Positions 35,309 through 46,250 of a stretch of DNA of 64,000 bases are shown here, piece after piece. Made by a program: the position numbers and the translations under genes. The stretch lies in assembly GCA_015680685.1 (NCBI GenBank), contig MNCI01002924.1, positions 145,170-209,169 on the forward strand, read 5' to 3'. The DNA is from Gnetum montanum (taxonomy: Eukaryota; Streptophyta; Gnetopsida; Gnetales; Gnetaceae). A model generated the notes under the pieces. The model had not been told where the DNA came from, did not search any database, and saw only the letters and a program-made list of their open reading frames with translations. Within the stretch, counting starts at the first letter, position 1; every line of letters begins with the position of its first letter.

Positions 35309-36176
35309 ATGACCAAAAAGATTGATAGTTTGGAAAGTTTAAAAGTTTCAAAAGATATTCTAGATTCTAAGACTGATTCTTCATCAGAAGAAGAACAAAA
35401 GAAAGTTTTTGAATTGAGAACAAGTAGTGAAGTGAAAACTAGAAGATCAAGAAGATCACCCATTATATCTAGTTTATCGATTTGTAAGAGAAGATCTAGA
35501 AAGTTTAAGAGTTCAACTATCCAAAGGAATAGGATGGCAAATCCTTGGCAAAGAGTTACACCATTAGGATTTTAAAATTACAATGATATTCCTAAGGTAG
35601 TTTACAAGTATTTTCCTGAGCCTTTCATTCCTGGAAAAGCTTATTTAGCTGAAGAATATATTCACATTTTTGAGTTAGCTTTAGCTCATGCAAATATTCA
35701 ACATCAAGATCAAGCTTATAGGTTGTTTGTATCAAATCTAAAGGATATGGCTCAGATTTGGTATTCAAACTTACCAAGTAATAGTATTATAAGTTGGGAT
35801 GACATGAAGAATCTTTTCTTGGCCCAGTTTGGTAATCAATTAGATCAACAACTATACTGTGGGCTGATACAAGCTAAGCAAGGAGTTAAAGAGTCAATTA
35901 GAGATTTTAACATCAAGTTTCAACGAATTTGTGGACTCTTTCAAAGATAATATAGACCATCAGAAGAAATGCTTAAAGAAACTTATCTTAAGGCTGTCAA
36001 CCCCAACATTTCAATTTAATTAAGGAGAACTTCAAACTTAACTACACTAAATGACAACTTTAGTGAAGCTATACAGTTAGAAAAATAGTTGAACTTGAAT
36101 CTTGAAGAAAATATTGCGATTCACAAAAAGAGAAGAAAGAGTTATGATTCCTATGCAAGATTTTACTCAATTTAAA
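35309..36176 (+). pseudogene. Element C: gag
   Basis: ATG at 35,309 opens a charged N-terminus (MTKKIDSLESLKVSKDILDS), a basic stretch (KTRRSRRSP), then the capsid segment: FPEPFIPGKAYLAEEYIHIF (about 35,612-35,671), YRLFVSNLKDMAQIWYSNLP (35,717-35,776), SWDDMKNLFLAQFGNQLDQ. This is Retrotrans_gag-type. Few stops (TAA/TAG near 35,573, 35,948 and 36,018), so it is less decayed than the Athila copies. Runs into the assembly gap. Confidence 0.82.
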
Positions 36177-36469
36177 NNNNNNNNNNNNNNNNNNNNNNNN
36201 NNNNNNNNNNNNNNNNNNNNNNNNNNNNNNNNNNNNNNNNNNNNNNNNNNNNNNNNNNNNNNNNNNNNNNNNNNNNNNNNNNNNNNNNNNNNNNNNNNNN
36301 NNNNNNNNNNNNNNNNNNNNNNNNNNNNNNNNNNNNNNNNNNNNNNNNNNNNNNNNNNNNNNNNNNNNNNNNNNNNNNNNNNNNNNNNNNNNNNNNNNNN
36401 NNNNNNNNNNNNNNNNNNNNNNNNNNNNNNNNNNNNNNNNNNNNNNNNNNNNNNNNNNNNNNNNNNNNN
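36177..36469. other. Assembly gap (293 Ns)
   Basis: Run of undetermined bases inside element C, where the gag zinc knuckle would be expected. Open frames drawn through it are meaningless. Confidence 1.
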
Positions 36470-36479
36470 TATAATAACA

Positions 36480-37375
36480 ATGAGGAAAATGGGTATAGTC
36501 TTCGATCTAAGGAAAGACTAACTACTTCTAGACCCCCAAATGTTATTGCTGATCTATCTACTAAGAGAAAATATTTTGAGCCTAATAGAAGAAATAAGAA
36601 TAAAGGTAAAGACAATCAAGTAGAGCAAAGCACTCCAAGTTAGTCTTTTAATAAATGGATAAAGAAACCAAGCTTTATTGGTGATGGAGAGTATGATTTG
36701 ATTGAAGACCTTAAACATGTCAAGGCCAATATTAGCTTTTATCAGTTGCTTCAAATAGGAGATCAGCAAAGAAAGGCTTTAGAATTCATTAAAGGTAAAA
36801 GGAGAGCTAGAGAATCAAAGTTAAGTTATGTGTCCAACAATGATGAGAAATTAAAGACCTCATATGATAAGGAAGCTCCTCCTTTCCTTTTGACGATGAA
36901 GCTAAAGGATAAATACTTACACAATTGTTTGGTTGATTCTGGAGCTACATCTACTATAATGTCATTGTCTATATGTAAGAAACTTGGTTTGATTCTTGAA
37001 AAATCAAATAAAAAGATTGTTCAAGTGGATAAAAGTAGAGTGAAGATTGTGGGTCAATTACCAAATTTCCTATTGGAAATTACTTCTAAACCCTGCATCA
37101 AAAGTAAAGTAGCTATTCAAGTGGCAGATATACCAGATTCGCATAGTCTCTTATTGAGTAGAAGCTGGAGTAAGAATTTCTCAGGTTACATATCAACATG
37201 TTATTCTCACATGTGGTTATCTTGGAAAGGAGAAACAAATCAAATATACATCTATAGTGAACCTTTGATAATTGATAACATTACTTTAAATGGAAAAAGT
37301 AAATTGGCTGAAAAAGGAGATGTTGAAAACAAAATTTGTACACTCCAAGAAATTTATAGTTCTGAACAAGAATAA
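36480..37375 (+). pseudogene. Element C: protease
   Basis: Aspartic protease of a Tat-like element. After a basic linker (RKYFEPNRRNKNKGKD) and SFIGDGEYDLIEDLKHVKAN, the active site reads CLVDSGATSTIMSLSICKKL (about 36,926-36,985), DSG intact. A flap-like VQVDKSRVKIVGQLP and HSLLLSRSWSKNFSGYIS (about 37,142-37,195) follow. The frame is open from about 36,644 to a single TAA at 37,373-37,375 and then continues without a shift into an archaeal-type RNase H. Preservation is good for this window. Confidence 0.85.
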
Positions 37376-37858
37376 TCAAAGAATGAGGATAGATGGGAGT
37401 TATACTTTGACAGTTCATGTAATTCAAAAGGTGCAAGAGTCAGTATTGTCATATTCAAGAATGATTTACCTGAAATTCTTAAAGCAATTCATCTATCTTT
37501 CCATTGTACTAACTACAAGGTTGAGTATGAAGCTTTATGTATTGGTATGAGAATAGCTCTAGACAAAAAGATCAGAGTGATCACTATAAAAGAAGACTCA
37601 AGATTAGTTTGTGAACAAGTAAAAGGTAATTGTGTTGTAAAGAGCTCATTCTTAAGACCTTATAAGCAACTTTCTTCTAAGATGTTAGATCAATTTCAAC
37701 ATTGCCGAATAGAGCATATAAATAGAGCAGAGAATCTTATAGCAGATGATTTGGCAAAGGCAGCTTCAACATTGGATATGCAAATAATAGAAAGTTACAA
37801 AGATATCATGATTGAAGAAGAACATCAGTCATCAATACCATATAATATAAGACATTAA
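37376..37858 (+). pseudogene. Element C: archaeal-type RNase H placed directly after protease
   Basis: All four acidic positions are visible: WELYFDSSCNSKGARVSIVI (about 37,397-37,456), VEYEALCIGMRIALDKKIRV (about 37,523-37,582), KEDSRLVCEQVKG, and AENLIADDLAKAAS (about 37,729-37,770). This is the second RNase H typical of Tat elements, but it lies immediately after protease in the same frame, with no RT or gypsy RNase H between them. In element A the same domain lies after RT and RNase H. The frame ends at a TAA at 37,856 and continues in phase into pre-RT sequence. Confidence 0.85.
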
Positions 37859-38335
37859 CAAGTATTTGAAGATGATGATCAAGTACTAAGATTTGTGAAA
37901 AGCAAACAAGAATTTGAGGGTCAAGTAATACCCGAAACGTCATCAAATTCCAAAGGTAATTTCATTCCAAAAAGGATGATTGACTTAGAACATGAGTTTA
38001 AGAAAAATTTACTTACTGGAAAAGATATACAAAGCCCAGATAGTCAAGGTTTTGAGGCAGTGAATTTTGGATTAAATAGGATGTCAAAGATGTTGAATAT
38101 TACAAAGGAAAGAGATTCAAATTTCAAGAAAAACTTGTTAACATGTCTAAGAGATAATTTGGATAATTTTGCTTGGTTTTATGATGATCTTAAAGCTTTT
38201 AGGCAAGATGTGATGACACATAAAATTCCTTTAATAGAATATTGTAGAATAGTCAAGCAAAAACAAAGGAAATTTAATCCATCGTTTGAACCAGCTATGG
38301 AAGCCGAAATCAAGAAGTTGTTACAAGCATGAAGC
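37859..38335 (+). pseudogene. Element C: pre-RT and RT N-terminus, truncated
   Basis: Same frame as the preceding RNase H. The segment EAVNFGLNRMSKMLNI, then DNLDNFAWFYDDLKAFRQDV (about 38,154-38,213) and KQKQRKFNPSFEPAMEAEIK (about 38,258-38,317), is the standard lead-in to Tat/Athila reverse transcriptase (compare AFAWSYEDMPSLDP in element A). The sequence leaves the element at about 38,335, before any RT catalytic motif. Confidence 0.82.
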
Positions 38336-39602
38336 TTCAGTCAAAGTGACCTCGAAATTTGGTCTAGGCCTCAACCCCTCATCTTGCTTTAACTAAACTA
38401 TTTCTGTAGTGGAAATCTAATGAACAGACCCCACTTGGGGCTCCTCTTGAAGAGGTCCTATAGCATGTGTCTCTACCTTGCCTACTGTGGCTATTAGTCC
38501 TTTCTCCCTCTTGGTCACTTCTCCCATGGTTAGGATGGTCCTTCTCCCTGTGGTCTCTTTGGCATCATCTATGATCACAAACATAGCCAAGGATTAGTAT
38601 CTTATGTGTAACGTTTAATACTTTGATACCCTTTCCTATTTAACCTAGTTACACTTGGGCTAATTCATGATCATGACAGATTGACTATTTTAATATTATT
38701 TTATTCCCATGGCTACCCAAGTTTGTTAGTGAGGTTTAGTGATTTTTAATATTATTTTATTAGTTAAGCCATTTGGGAGTTAAAAAAATTTCAAAAAATT
38801 TTCTATCATAAACCATAGGTTTGTAGTCCCCACAATGTAAAGCTCACCTCTAGTAACCTAAGGATCGAAGAACAAGTTGAATTGGATAAGCAGTTAGAAA
38901 GTTATGATCTTAGGAAGGCTTTAGGCTATTACAAAAAACTCCCCTAGTGTTATGATGCAAATGTGAAAATTTGATTAAGTCCTGTCACATATTTATACTA
39001 TTTTTCTGTTGTGTCAATGTAGCCAAAGACAAAAAATTCCACATTGAAAAAACTAAGGAAGAAAAAAGAGTTTTTCCATGAAATTGGGATCGACATGAAG
39101 CCAAAAAAAGCCTAGAATAAGGACAAATGAGTGAAGAGGGCTACAAATACATTTGGAAAGGAGATTTGGTAGGAGATAAATTGCCAAGGAGTGCAAAAAA
39201 TGGATGTTCTAAGGTGGAAAACAAAGGTTTTGAAAGAAAAATGACTAAGGGATAGGACATTTAACCATTCCAACCAAAGAGGATGCAAGTGGATCCTCCC
39301 CATAGCAAGCTCATGCCCTTAATGCCCTTACATGCCGTCATACTAAGGAGTCCGTAGGCCCCAAGCATGATTAATGATCTTGGATTGTTAAAAATTGAAT
39401 CACCAAAGAACCAATCAAAGAATTAAGACCACTTATAATGAACCTATGAATAAAACATGAAAAGAGGTGGTAAGGTGATAAATTGAAAGAATTGGAGGAT
39501 TAGAGAGAGAGTACATAATGGAGTTTCACATCATGATCACATGAAGTTCCTTATGGATGATGTGATTAGTATGACCTAAGAGTGTTCCATCCTTAGTTAG
39601 AG
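38336..39602. other. Unassigned stretch between element C and solo C LTR
   Basis: No recognisable coding, RNA or repeat content on either strand; frames are short and closed. Ends with the left target duplication TTAAG. Confidence 0.4.
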
Positions 39603-39607
39603 TTAAG
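39603..39607. repeat. Target-site duplication, left (TTAAG)
   Basis: Perfect match to TTAAG at 42,947-42,951 on the other side of the solo C LTR. Confidence 0.85.
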
Positions 39608-39854
39608 TGTTGGCACACTTTGGCCATTTCATGGAACAAGTTGGCATGATAAAATTGATTAAAGGTTTTGCAGTTTTAAAGATCCATTGCAAAGCAATTT
39701 TAGATGTTGCAAGATTGGAGGAAAGGCTATAAAATGTTAAGAAAATGCATATAGAATGCTTCACTTTGTTAGAATAACCAAAATTTCATTTTCTAGATAC
39801 AAAGAAATAGCATCTAAATTTGCAGAAGAAAGAAATGAAGAATCCAAGTAACTA

Positions 39855-40333
39855 CAATTGATAATAAACTGGTCATTGGAAATCTTCAATTTGCATATGA
39901 GGATCTAGCTGTGTTGGCTACTAGGCTAAGGCAACATTAATTGAATGGAACAGTTGTTAGTGCACCTCATTGCTTGCCTCTGAGCCTTGGACAAGTTAAA
40001 CCAGGTGACATTAATGGGGCCCATCCCCATGAGGAAATTATGGCAAATAATGTCTGGGATTCGAACCTTGGAGGCATGTTTTCACCATTTCTAGGTACAT
40101 CACGCCGACTACTACGGCCACCAGTACCAACACCATCACTAGGCTTCCAGACTAAGGTTCAAGTGCAAGCATATGGAGGCATGCCACAGCCTCAACATCC
40201 AAATCCATCTCCTCCTCTAACAGCTGGTGCTGCGCCATTAGCTCCTCCCAGAGTCAAAGCACACCATGGTCAAGCCAATGATCCACACAGCATCGCAGAA
40301 AGGTTATGGTGGAAAGAAAGATTGCAGAACTAG
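39855..40333 (+). pseudogene. bHLH transcription factor fragment (UNE12/LRL type)
   Basis: Open frame from 39,941 with one stop just upstream (about 39,938); in-frame similarity begins near 39,855. The end of the frame reads GQANDPHSIAERL (about 40,268-40,306), the hallmark basic region of the plant bHLH subgroup that includes UNE12 and LRL proteins (GQATDPHSIAERLRRERI). It is preceded by the proline-rich N-terminal half (FSPFLGTSRRLLRPPVPTPS). Similarity breaks immediately after AERL, inside the basic region, so no helix-loop-helix remains. Nuclear DNA-binding protein in its intact form; here a truncated fragment joined to a RING gene start. Confidence 0.7.
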
Positions 40334-40356
40334 GGTTTGTTGTAGGGTTTTGAAGT

Positions 40357-40664
40357 GTGGTTATGGCCGTATCGATCATGTCATCAAGGAACTCAAGCTG
40401 GTATTGCTACCAGTTCCATTGTTCGATCACGGGCCATGCGGTTGTAGCACGGAACTGCGTTGCCCCTTCTGCAATGAAGGATTCGTGGAGGAATGCAAAC
40501 CAGAGATTCATAGCCATGGCAGGAATCCTAGCGACTCTAGCGATGAATCGGATGAAGAATCCATGGTGGACATGATGTATTCCATGAGAAGGTATCTGCC
40601 AAACATTATGGGGGCACCATTTCTAGTTTCCTACGTAGAAGATGCACAAGTAAATCTCGCATAG
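40357..40664 (+). pseudogene. Zinc-ribbon RING E3 ligase fragment
   Basis: Two overlapping frames share one protein: SSRNSSWYCYQFHCSI (about 40,378-40,425), then after a frameshift LRCPFCNEGFVEEC (about 40,458-40,499). This is the N-terminal zinc ribbon (C-x2-C...C-x2-C) of plant RING-H2 ubiquitin ligases (zinc_ribbon_9 type), which usually start with ...YWCYQC and ...CPxCxxGFVEE. An acidic/serine stretch follows (SDSSDESDEESMVDMMYSM). The RING finger itself is absent. Directly joined to the bHLH fragment upstream and the ANGUSTIFOLIA-like fragment downstream. Confidence 0.65.
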
Positions 40665-40684
40665 CAATAGGAAAATTGCAGATA

Positions 40685-41330
40685 ATAACATGCTTGCAGA
40701 ATCATAGTTTTCTACCATGTGGAGCTTTCGCACCTTGCACAGGGCTGTATCGAGTCAGTTGTTGCCATTTTGGTCCATTCCTTGGCATATCTGCCGTGCG
40801 CCGCATAGAGACAGCTTCAGTGATGGCAGATTATTCTTTGCCTCGATTCTGTGGATAAAGTTGTGGATAGCACACTTGCTGTCGATCTAGGGCTTCATCT
40901 TTTGCATGTGGATACAGGCCATGCTGAAGAGATTATTGATACTGTAATGGCGTTGGTGCTAGGGCTTCTGTGGCATATGCATGTGTTGAGTTGGCAAGGT
41001 CTTTCCACCTCCGGCTGGCTCGGCTCTCTACAGCCGCTCTACCGTGGGATGCGCCGCTACTGTGGCCTCATTGTCGACATCGTCAGAAGATCTACATCCA
41101 CCTATACGTTGGCCACACGGTGCCTTTTGTTCAAGATGCACATGCTTTTCTATGATTTTGATCACAGAAAGGGAACATCTGCAAGACGTTGACGATCATT
41201 TCCAGAAGTCGCCAAGTAGATGAATACACTGAATGATTTGCTTTCAATAAGCGATATTGTGTCTCTTCATTGCTTTGTGACAAATGAGACCATGAAAATT
41301 TTAAATGTTGAATCACTACATGAAAACCTG
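40685..41330 (+). pseudogene. ANGUSTIFOLIA/CtBP-like gene fragment
   Basis: One frame (40,719-41,320) aligns with the plant C-terminal-binding-protein homologue ANGUSTIFOLIA, a D-2-hydroxyacid-dehydrogenase-like regulator of cell shape. Matching blocks: GCIESVVAILVHSLAYLP (about 40,743-40,796), VDSTLAVDLGLHLLHVDT (about 40,860-40,913), IIDTVMALVLGLL, SGWLGSLQPLYRGMRR (about 41,013-41,060), and MNTLNDLLSISDIVSLHC (41,220-41,273) plus TNETMKILNVESL. The nucleotide-binding loop GIVGRS has become DIVRRS. Four in-frame stops (two TAG, two TGA); no introns. Similarity stops after about 41,330; the C-terminal half is missing. Confidence 0.85.
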
Positions 41331-41850
41331 CAAATAGAAATTGCAAACACTGCAGCGCCCAACACCAACGCGTCTATCATCATCATTACCAATCCATCAA
41401 GTGCAGTTACAGAGACATGAAGACACAACGAGACAGGTGCACAATTGAATCAATGGAACTGGGAGATTATTTAGCTGATGAATTGGGGTTATGGATTATT
41501 TTGAAAAAAATCGTCATCGCTGAAAGCAAGTACAAAACCTAAATGCACGAAATTAAAGTAACAAAATAAAATTCCTATTTCATATGGTTTGGTGGCTAAA
41601 AATAATTTTAGCATATTTTCTCACATGCAACAAAAATAAAATGACAATTGTATGGAGCGCTTATTGTATGGAGATCTTGGCTTTATTTCCTAAAATTATT
41701 ATATAGGTTGTGACTTCTTATGAAAGAAATATTTGACACATGCCAATGTTAGCATGATTTTCTCCTAACTTCATGTATAAGTTATAACTTCCTTACTTGG
41801 GAAAGAAGTTACCCAAGATATTTTATAATATCTAACTACCTATGAGACCC

Positions 41851-41858
41851 TATAAAAA
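41851..41858 (+). promoter_or_regulatory. TATA box of C LTR copy 2
   Basis: TATAAAAA in the same context as in copy 1, about 500 bases downstream of the last host fragment. Confidence 0.7.
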
Positions 41859-42572
41859 TGCTTCAAGGGTCTTGGTGGCAAGGGGGGGGAGAGAGCATTT
41901 TGAAAAGAAGACATTGTGAAAGATTGCTTGTAAGATGACTTGTTAAAGACAACATTTCAGCCTCTTTGTTATAGTCCTGTGAGTTATGTTTATTTTTTTA
42001 AAATTGTTTAGCTAGTGGTTTAAATAGTATCATGCTTGGCAAGTAATTTTTGGATTTTTAGATTGCTCTTGTTGTTCTTGTTTCATGATAGAAAATTTCT
42101 ATTAAAATTTTACCATAGAAGCGCTTGTGTTCAAAAGCCTTAAGAGCATTTTAGTAGTAAATTTGATTATTGTGCAACGTATAAGAACTACTATTGAGAT
42201 CGTTGTAAAAGAGCCTCTGCTTGTAGTCAAGCCGTTGAACGATTCAATAGTCAAGAGGGTTCAGAAAATATTTGGTATTTTGATAGCACCAGAATAGCTT
42301 CTTTTATCTTTAAAGTGAATCTCTATGGTATTTCAATCATAAATTTTCAAGTATTTTGAAGGTTTTGTTGAATGCAATTGTTGACATCCATTATCTAGCC
42401 AAAATAGAGTTTGGTACGTGATAGTTTACGTAGTAATGTTTTGGGTAGCATAGTAGGATTGTCTTGAAGAAATTGCTTATTTGAGCCTTGGAAGTTTGAA
42501 CAATTCGTAGTTATTGAATTTGGGATAGCTTTATTGCGAAGTGTTTACTCGTATCATTTTACCTTGTTTAAA

Positions 42573-42663
42573 NGTCGAGAGTTCCTATTTTGTTCAATTA
42601 CCTAGTCTATGCGGTCTTTTTAATACCTACTTGTAACAAATAAATTTTTGCAAAAACATTTGN
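42573..42663. other. Inverted sliver between single Ns (assembly artefact)
   Basis: The bases between the two Ns are the reverse complement of the sequence just after them: AGACTAGGCAATTGAACAAA occurs forward at about 42,673 and inverted at about 42,590-42,610. Copy 1 shows only the forward form (34,917-34,935). A misplaced contig end is more likely than a real inversion. Confidence 0.75.
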
Positions 42664-42946
42664 TACCACATAGACTAGGCAATTGAACAAAATAGAAACT
42701 CTCAACGACTCATAGTACTTTGCAACGTTGGTTGAATCTCTTTAAGATAAGTCATTTATAGTTTTACACACAACCCAATCATTTCATTTTTCATAACAGC
42801 ACACTACAAAAACACACACACATACTCACATTAACTACTGAGTCTATTTGGAGGTATCTAGACCTTGGTGTTTCCAAAGACCAGCAAACACCTAAATCCT
42901 GTTCAAGGACACTCGTTGGCGGTCGCGTCCCAAACGGTCGCCAACA

Positions 42947-42951
42947 TTAAG
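42947..42951. repeat. Target-site duplication, right (TTAAG)
   Basis: Partner of 39,603-39,607. Confidence 0.85.
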
Positions 42952-43539
42952 ACCATCTACTTTCAATGACTTTGCATTGGCACATTGAGATTGTTTCACC
43001 TCCCAAAGGACAAGAACATTACCAAAGATTACTTACCATTCCAAAGAAAGAAGAAAAGAGAAGCAAAAAGTAAAGATGACCTTAGTTAGAGGGCTGCCTT
43101 TGGGCATGGGTAACATGTCTTTCTAGCCCCATAACCAGTGCTTGTACCCTGTTATTGTGTCGAAGGCATGTGCTTTGAATTCCTATTATTTATATATATA
43201 TATATGGAAACCACACCATGCAAAGTCATTACTTCCTATTTATTGGTCGACGTAGGAATGGTCAAGAATCAATGGGAATACTCATGAAACTCTAGATGGT
43301 CGGTGGGTAAAAAAGGTGATAAATCCCTTTTAAGCCACACCCTTGTCCATCCACTTGATTCATGCCAAGTCTAGAAAGTATCAAGCTCACAAATTCAATG
43401 TAAGCTGTTATTAAGAAGGGATCATATATTTCTGAAATGAGGAAACATCATAGACATGTGTGGAATGGGTGGATGATGTTAACTCACTACCTAATATCAT
43501 GAGAAAACCAATGTTCCATTAATCAACATCAAAATTCTA
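42952..43539. other. Unassigned stretch, possible minus-strand Athila LTR remnant
   Basis: No genes seen. A TA run lies at about 43,190-43,205. The segment GTGGATGATGTTAACTCAC (about 43,460) resembles GTGGATGGATGATGTGGTCT near 46,532; both lie just beyond the A-rich tracts of B3 and B4, where a minus-strand 3' LTR would be expected. Confidence 0.35.
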
Positions 43540-46250
43540 GGATGAAATCCAATCATTTGCAATCAAGTAAACAATGCAAATTAATAAACCATCATCAATT
43601 AGAAACTGTGTTCGATACCAAAGTCTTGATGGCAATAAAGAAAAAGAAGACACATGAGAAAATTCCAAATAAGGAAAAATATAGAAAAATTGTAAAATAT
43701 TTAAGAAAATGAGAAATGTATAAAAACGATGTAAAGTAAAAAAAATTTGAAAAACTGAGGAGCCACTCATATAATTATTAGCATGGATAACCATCTCCCC
43801 CACGATTGATTTGGAAGGGAGATATTCTAAAGATAGAGCGTGCATGGCCATTAGTTGAGGCATTCTTTCCACTGGTTATTTTTGGTTCAATGAAAGGTTT
43901 AAGTTGTTGGTTGTTGACCAAATATCTCTTACTTGGGCTATCAAGATGGTATATCATCATGACCCAAAATGGGAAAGTTTCATATATGATGTAACAGCCC
44001 TCCCATAGCATTTGAAATTTGGTACATTGAGGTACATGCATGGGGTTCTAATAGAGCACCTTATCTCCTAGTTGAAATGTTACTTTATGTATCTTAAGGT
44101 CATGAAAATGTTTGTTATATGCCTTATTCACTTCATTTAATGATAGGGCCACTAATCTATTCTCATCTAGTGTGTTAAGATTCATTAGGCTTTTCCTTTG
44201 GGCTAGACTTAAGTCCAAGTTAAGGTCACAAGCTATTGAAAGTATATGGAGCTCAGCTTGGATGGGAAGAATTGGGCATTTTCTATACACTAGCCCATAA
44301 GGAGAATAACCAATAGGAAGTTTCCACATTGAACGATAAGCCCAAAGAGCATCATTGAGTTTGTTACTCTATTCCTTCCTATATTTACTAACTGTTCGTG
44401 TTAGTATTTTAGTAATTTTTCTATTGGTGACCTCCACTTGACTATTGGCTTGGGGGTAGTATGGAGATGTTAATTTATGTTTAACCCCCCAACATTGCAT
44501 GAGCTTTTGAAAAGTGGCACTTGTAAAATATGTACCATTATCAAAAATTAGTGCTCGTGGAACACCAAACTTGTTGACAACATTTTGTTGTACAAATCGT
44601 ACCACCCTAGAGGATGAATAGTTAGTGATGGTGGTAGCTTTAGCCCATTTGGTATAGTAGTCAATAGCCACAATGATGATGGTGGCAGCTTCAGCCCTAT
44701 GAAATCAATCCCCCAAAGATTGAAAGGCTCTAGTGGTTGGATCCACTATTGCAGCCCTTCCATGTGCCAAATCATCCCTTCATAACATTGGCATCAATCA
44801 TAAAAATAGAAGAAGTTATGGGCATCCTAGAAGATTGTGGGGTAATAATATCCTACTATGAGCATCTTAATGATCATTCTCCTTCCAACATAGTGGCCCC
44901 CCACAAGGGCCTTCATGTGCATCCTAGAGGACTTGAAGTTGATTTGCAACAGGCACACACCATCGAACTAGATCATATGTGCAACTCTTGTAGAGTTTTC
45001 TCTTGATCTCCATGAAGTGTTTGGCTTGAGGAAAAACCTATTCTTTTTCTTATTATCCCACTCCTATGGTATCTCTTGAGTGAGTAAATAGGAGATGATG
45101 TTGTCATTCCAATTTGTTTTCTTGGAAGTTTGAGAATTAATAGCATTAGCAAAGAGAACTTCATCAAGAAATTAATTAGACTATGGGCACTCATCCTCTT
45201 TGCTATCCCATCTCAACCGAGATAAGTGGTTAGTTACCACATTCTTGGTCTCCTTTCAATCAACCATTTTCAAATCAAATTTCTAGAGGATCACTAGCCA
45301 CCATATGACATGGGGGTTTACAATTGGCTTATTCATTAGGAACCATATGGCACTGTAGTCGGTGTACACAAACACTTTGTATCTAATCACATAGTACCTA
45401 AGTTTTTCTAATGCGTACACGAGTACCATAAGCTCCTTTTCAATGGTGGTATAGTTGAGTTTCACACCCACAATGCTTTATCTTGCACAGTGGATGTAAT
45501 ATGAACGTTTTTGATTGTCCATCTATGTAAGCACCATCCTTAAGGCATATTTGGATGCATTCGTCATGATGTGGAATGGCATAAAAAAATCTAGTGCTTG
45601 TAGAATCAGAGTTTCTACAAGTTTCTACTTCAGTTGTTAAAATGCATTTTTTCACATTCCTTGGTCCAGAGAAATGATGCATCTTTCTTGGTAAGCTCTA
45701 CCAATGGCTTAGAGATCTTTGAAAAGTTTTCAATGAAGCATCAATAATAATCAATGAAATGACTTCACATCCTTCACTATTTCTAATCATTTGGTTATTC
45801 CTTAGATTACCCTTATTTTCTCTAGGTCTACCTTGATCCCTTTATTTGAAATTTGATGCCCAAAGATAATGCCCTCTTAGACCATGAGGTGGCCCTTCTA
45901 CTAATTGAGCCTTAGGTTAATCTCTACATACCTTTTAAGCACTTACTCAAGGAGGTCCAACACTTGCTCACATGTAGCCCTGTAGGTAGAGAAGTCATCA
46001 AGGAAGACCTCTACCCTGATACTAATCTATTGTTGGAAGGTGCTAAGAACTAATCGTTGAAATGTGGTGGGAGCATTACATGGGCCAAAGGACATCTTTT
46101 GGTATGCAAAAGTTCCCCAAGAACTTATGAACATTGTCTTGGCCTAGTCCTCTAGTGTAATCTGGATTTGGTTATAACCACTATAACCATATAGAAGGAG
46201 TTTATTAATAACACACTTTATTTTTTAGATTTTTGAAAAGCCACCTACCT
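43540..46250 (-). pseudogene. Athila element B3: RT, RNase H, integrase on the minus strand
   Basis: Reading right to left: RT from about 46,250 with YSGYNQIQI (about 46,190-46,164), MSFGPCNAPTTFQ and VEVFLDDFSTY (about 46,015-45,983), catalytic DD intact; RNase H with the conserved VYALEKLRYYVIRYKVFVYT (about 45,424-45,365); integrase core 44,671-44,369 with KWAKATTI, FDNGTYFTSATFQKLMQ and SQVEVTNRKITKIL, retaining Asp and Glu; C-terminal block 44,329-44,048 (LSLAQRKSLMNLNTLDENRL) and 44,041-43,778 ending FQINRGGDGYPC. An A-rich tract (T-rich on the coding strand) follows to 43,560. Truncated upstream of the RT core. Confidence 0.87.

Larger units (their letters stand above)
39608..42946 (+). 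mobile_element. Solo C-family LTR (copy 2) carrying three host gene fragments
   Basis: 3.34 kb unit, TGTTGGCACACTTTGGCC...GGTCGCCAACA, with terminal inverted TGTTGG/CCAACA and perfect 5-base direct duplications TTAAG outside both ends. No primer site or internal region follows the right end, so it is a solo LTR. The 3' part from about 41,600 (TATA, R, U5) matches C LTR copy 1. The 5' part holds bHLH, zinc-ribbon RING and ANGUSTIFOLIA-like fragments, all in the LTR sense direction, between the first ~100 conserved bases and the promoter. Ns at 42,573 and 42,663 bracket an inverted sliver. Confidence 0.9.

Noticed and set aside
36102-36615. Open frames across the N run
   Set aside because: They are drawn through unknown bases.
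42573-42663. Genuine inverted repeat in C LTR copy 2
   Set aside because: Bounded by Ns and absent from copy 1; assembly error is simpler.
32511-42946. C LTR copies 1 and 2 as the 5' and 3' LTRs of one element
   Set aside because: Copy 2 has its own perfect TTAAG duplications, the element breaks off at 38,335, and the U3 contents differ entirely.
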